A DNA stretch of 64,000 bases from Hemicentrotus pulcherrimus (Eukaryota; Echinodermata; Echinoidea; Camarodonta; Strongylocentrotidae), in NCBI GenBank assembly GCA_003118195.1, contig BEXV01000768.1:81392-145391 (forward strand), written 5' to 3'. This document shows positions 61,541 to 64,000 of this stretch, in pieces. Under the pieces are notes generated by a model. The model saw nothing but the letters and a program-made list of their open reading frames with translations. It ran no database searches and was not told the DNA's origin. Each line of letters opens with the position of its first letter. Within the stretch, counting starts at the first letter, position 1. The translations under genes and the position numbers were made by a program.

Positions 61541-62537
61541 TGTAGTTTTTTACAGGATTAGAGAGCACTAGGACTGAATACATAAGCGTACAATACATAA
61601 CAAGGACCAACATTTTGGTCGAGATTGGTGCCTACCTATTTCTAGCCCTCAGGTACATGCACCATTTGGATAACCCACAAAATATATTCCCTAACTTAAC
61701 TTTGAACAAATATTAATTTGTATGACAAATATTCTTTTTAGGGTAGCTACACGTACACTTTTCAAAACACCGTTTTTTTTGTAGCTTCCCTTTTCTTTGC
61801 CTCTCTCTATATATATCTCCGACGTTACCTTTTGATGTCGTTTTTATATAATGATGAATAATTAAATAAATGAAATGAAATGAACTGAATGGAGTTCGAA
61901 ACTTTAAAAAAAAGAAAAGAAAAGTATGCCGTCATACAACTTTACATGTACCTCTATCCATAGAGCATTCTGTTTTGCCGTTTCCCCTATTTGAGTCTGA
62001 ACTGAAACAGAACATAAGACAAGAAGATATTTGTATATCATAGACAAACAAAAGCTATATAACTGTTTGCTTGCTTTGCAGGAATATGAACATTATGCAC
62101 ACAAATTGCAAACACAAGGGATTACTGCCACAGTGATGAATTAGAAGATGCATAACCTAATGTAAAAAAAGAAAAGAAATACAAACATGGCGTAAAAAAA
62201 AAAAAAAAAAACCCCCAAAAAATTTTGCTAAAAACCAAATGAAAAGGNACATATCACAAAGTATAAAAAGTAAATAATACAAAGAATGCGGGGTTATACG
62301 AACAAAATATTTTGCTTGTGATGATTGACTACAAGATAACACTGAACGAAGTTGACTTCCTAGTTCAGTGACAATTATTGCTCAAGATATTTGTCTATGA
62401 TTTTCGGCACAATTTCAAATCAATTTACATTAAAATCATAACTGGACTAATTCAACCAACAATGTAAAGACGGTGAAAAACTGATGGATTTCGGTTTGAG
62501 AGACTGGTAAGGACTTAGATTCTTCACCATTTTAATG

Positions 62538-62562
62538 AGTATATATATATATATATATATAC
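62538..62562. repeat. AT microsatellite
   Basis: Uninterrupted AT dinucleotides in intergenic sequence. Confidence 0.88.
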
Positions 62563-63367
62563 ACTAAAATGACAATTTACAAAAATCCCCCCCCCAATAT
62601 TTTGTGCTCGTAAACATGGCCTGTAACAATGGTTGGTTTTCGCATTAGAGACCGAACGAAGTAGCAGAAAATAGATGCATAAAACTCATATCTACAAGTA
62701 CATGCCATATTTGGAGAGACAGTCAACTTAAATCATAATATAAAGAAGAAAGACAATTATCTAAAGACAAGTATAACAAAAACAATATCAATAATTATGA
62801 CAGAAAAGATTGCACGTAAATCTGAAGTATTTCATTCAATAAATATAACAAATTGTACTTCACATCGATTAACTACCAGGGTCCAGTCTAATCTTAACCC
62901 ATCTGCAATTATCCTCCATTAAATGGTTAATTTATAATCTTAGGTGAATTCTCAAATCCTCAAAAATTTGTTCAGTGATTCAAGTTTGAGCATCGATATC
63001 TTTCTTGTTAATACACATGCATTACCAAACTTGAATTTGGTGTCATTAAAAAGCCTGTTTATTCCTCTTTACAATGAAACCCCAATTGTAATGTGCAGTA
63101 CACCTCAATATGGGGCAAAGTCTAAAGTGATATGTTTTCATTCGTTTGGAGGATGGATGCGTTGAATGGTATCGAGGCAGTCTTGCATGAATGCCAATTT
63201 TGTTTTCTCCTATTCTTTGGAGAATGAAACATGTTCTGAATGATGTTGAGGTGGTTTGTTGACGGCCTCAACATCGTTCGTCATGTTATGCACAGGGGTG
63301 CAATTGATGCAAATAACACAAGATAGGATGCGTGCGATTTGGATCAATCACAGCTCTCGGTAGGACA

Positions 63368-63523
63368 GGGTCCTATCTTATAAAGAGTTGTGATTGATCC
63401 AAATCAATTGCAAGTCCTCCAATCAATCGCAAGTTCGCAGTCTCCTATCTCTCCAGTACATAATTGCGATTGATATAAATCGCAAATAAGTTGTGATTAA
63501 TATCAACTTTATAAGACGGGACC
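63368..63523. mobile_element. Foldback element (family I)
   Basis: GGGTCCTATCTTATAAAGAG at the left is mirrored by CAACTTTATAAGACGGGACC at the right. Between lie repeated GATTGAT.CAAATC motifs. A half copy (TCCTGTCTCATAAAGAGTCG) lies at about 35397-35435 in POLQ. Confidence 0.65.
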
Positions 63524-64000
63524 AAGACGTCATAATCATCTGGCTAAGAGTACAGTATAAAGTGAAAATGCACCAAAGTTAGGAACGATCAAACTGCAAA
63601 ATGCGGTTCTTTATCTTGAACGTGAGAAAGGTTCAGGTCAGACACTTGTTATCGTTGCAAAGGGCTTGACTACTAAATGTAATACGAGGAGAAAGTAAAT
63701 GATAAGAACAATTCCAGAGTAAATAGTTTGTTATGAAAATGATAATCAGGGCAAAGTGTTCAGTGTTAATGTATGACCGTGACCTAAATATCCATCCACT
63801 AGCACAATAAGTCAAACAAAATGGTGGTCTCGTGGTGCCAGGTAACATATTCGCAAATGCACTTTGTTTTACTAATAGAAGGCGACTGCCATTAGATTTT
63901 CATCTTAAAAAGCACTTATAAAGAAAGGGGTGTTTTTGACCTAAAACTCCTTGCTTAAACAGTTATACTGCAGCATTAGATTCTTATACAGAAGATAATC

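Larger units (their letters stand above)
61545..64000. other. Intergenic sequence to window end, no gene seen
   Basis: No ORF of coding character on either strand. Contains a poly(A)-rich stretch with an N at 62248, an AT microsatellite at 62538-62562 and the foldback at 63368-63523. Confidence 0.5.

Overview
The window is a gapped piece of animal nuclear genome: split genes with GT-AG introns, AATAAA signals, tRNA-derived SINEs, many foldback/MITE repeats and three runs of N (12508-13373, 35676-36602, 51093-51183). The proteins are deuterostome-like and the repeat style resembles marine invertebrates, most likely an echinoderm such as a sea urchin. The species cannot be fixed from sequence alone.

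Layout: (1) 2278-8060, minus strand: a four-exon homeobox gene resembling HDX (highly divergent homeobox), about 498 aa. (2) 14607-25429, plus strand: KDM1A/LSD1, the FAD-dependent H3K4me1/2 demethylase. Fourteen coding exons, all phases compatible, give 842 aa; SWIRM, both amine-oxidase lobes, the Tower hairpin and the flavin-site lysine are all present. (3) 28489-56394, minus strand: POLQ (DNA polymerase theta) in 27 or more coding exons, with helicase, a 3.7-kb central exon and an A-family polymerase. KDM1A and POLQ converge tail to tail, with candidate poly(A) signals about 0.9 kb apart. The remainder (8.6-14.6 kb and 57.1-64 kb) shows no convincing gene and is repeat rich.

No operon or dedicated system is visible: KDM1A acts in chromatin, POLQ in theta-mediated end joining, and the HDX-like protein is a probable transcription factor. 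The most unusual signals are two. First, the terminal coding exons of all three genes, plus three internal exons, are followed or preceded by degenerate tandem partial copies of themselves ('exon echoes'), some lying inside the predicted 3' UTRs. Second, the long POLQ central exon stays in one reading frame for 3710 bp but carries two in-frame stops (TAA at 41506-41508, TAG at 38959-38961). At least eight foldback or terminal-inverted-repeat families are defined from paired copies or arms. Two have ends consistent with TTAA target sites.
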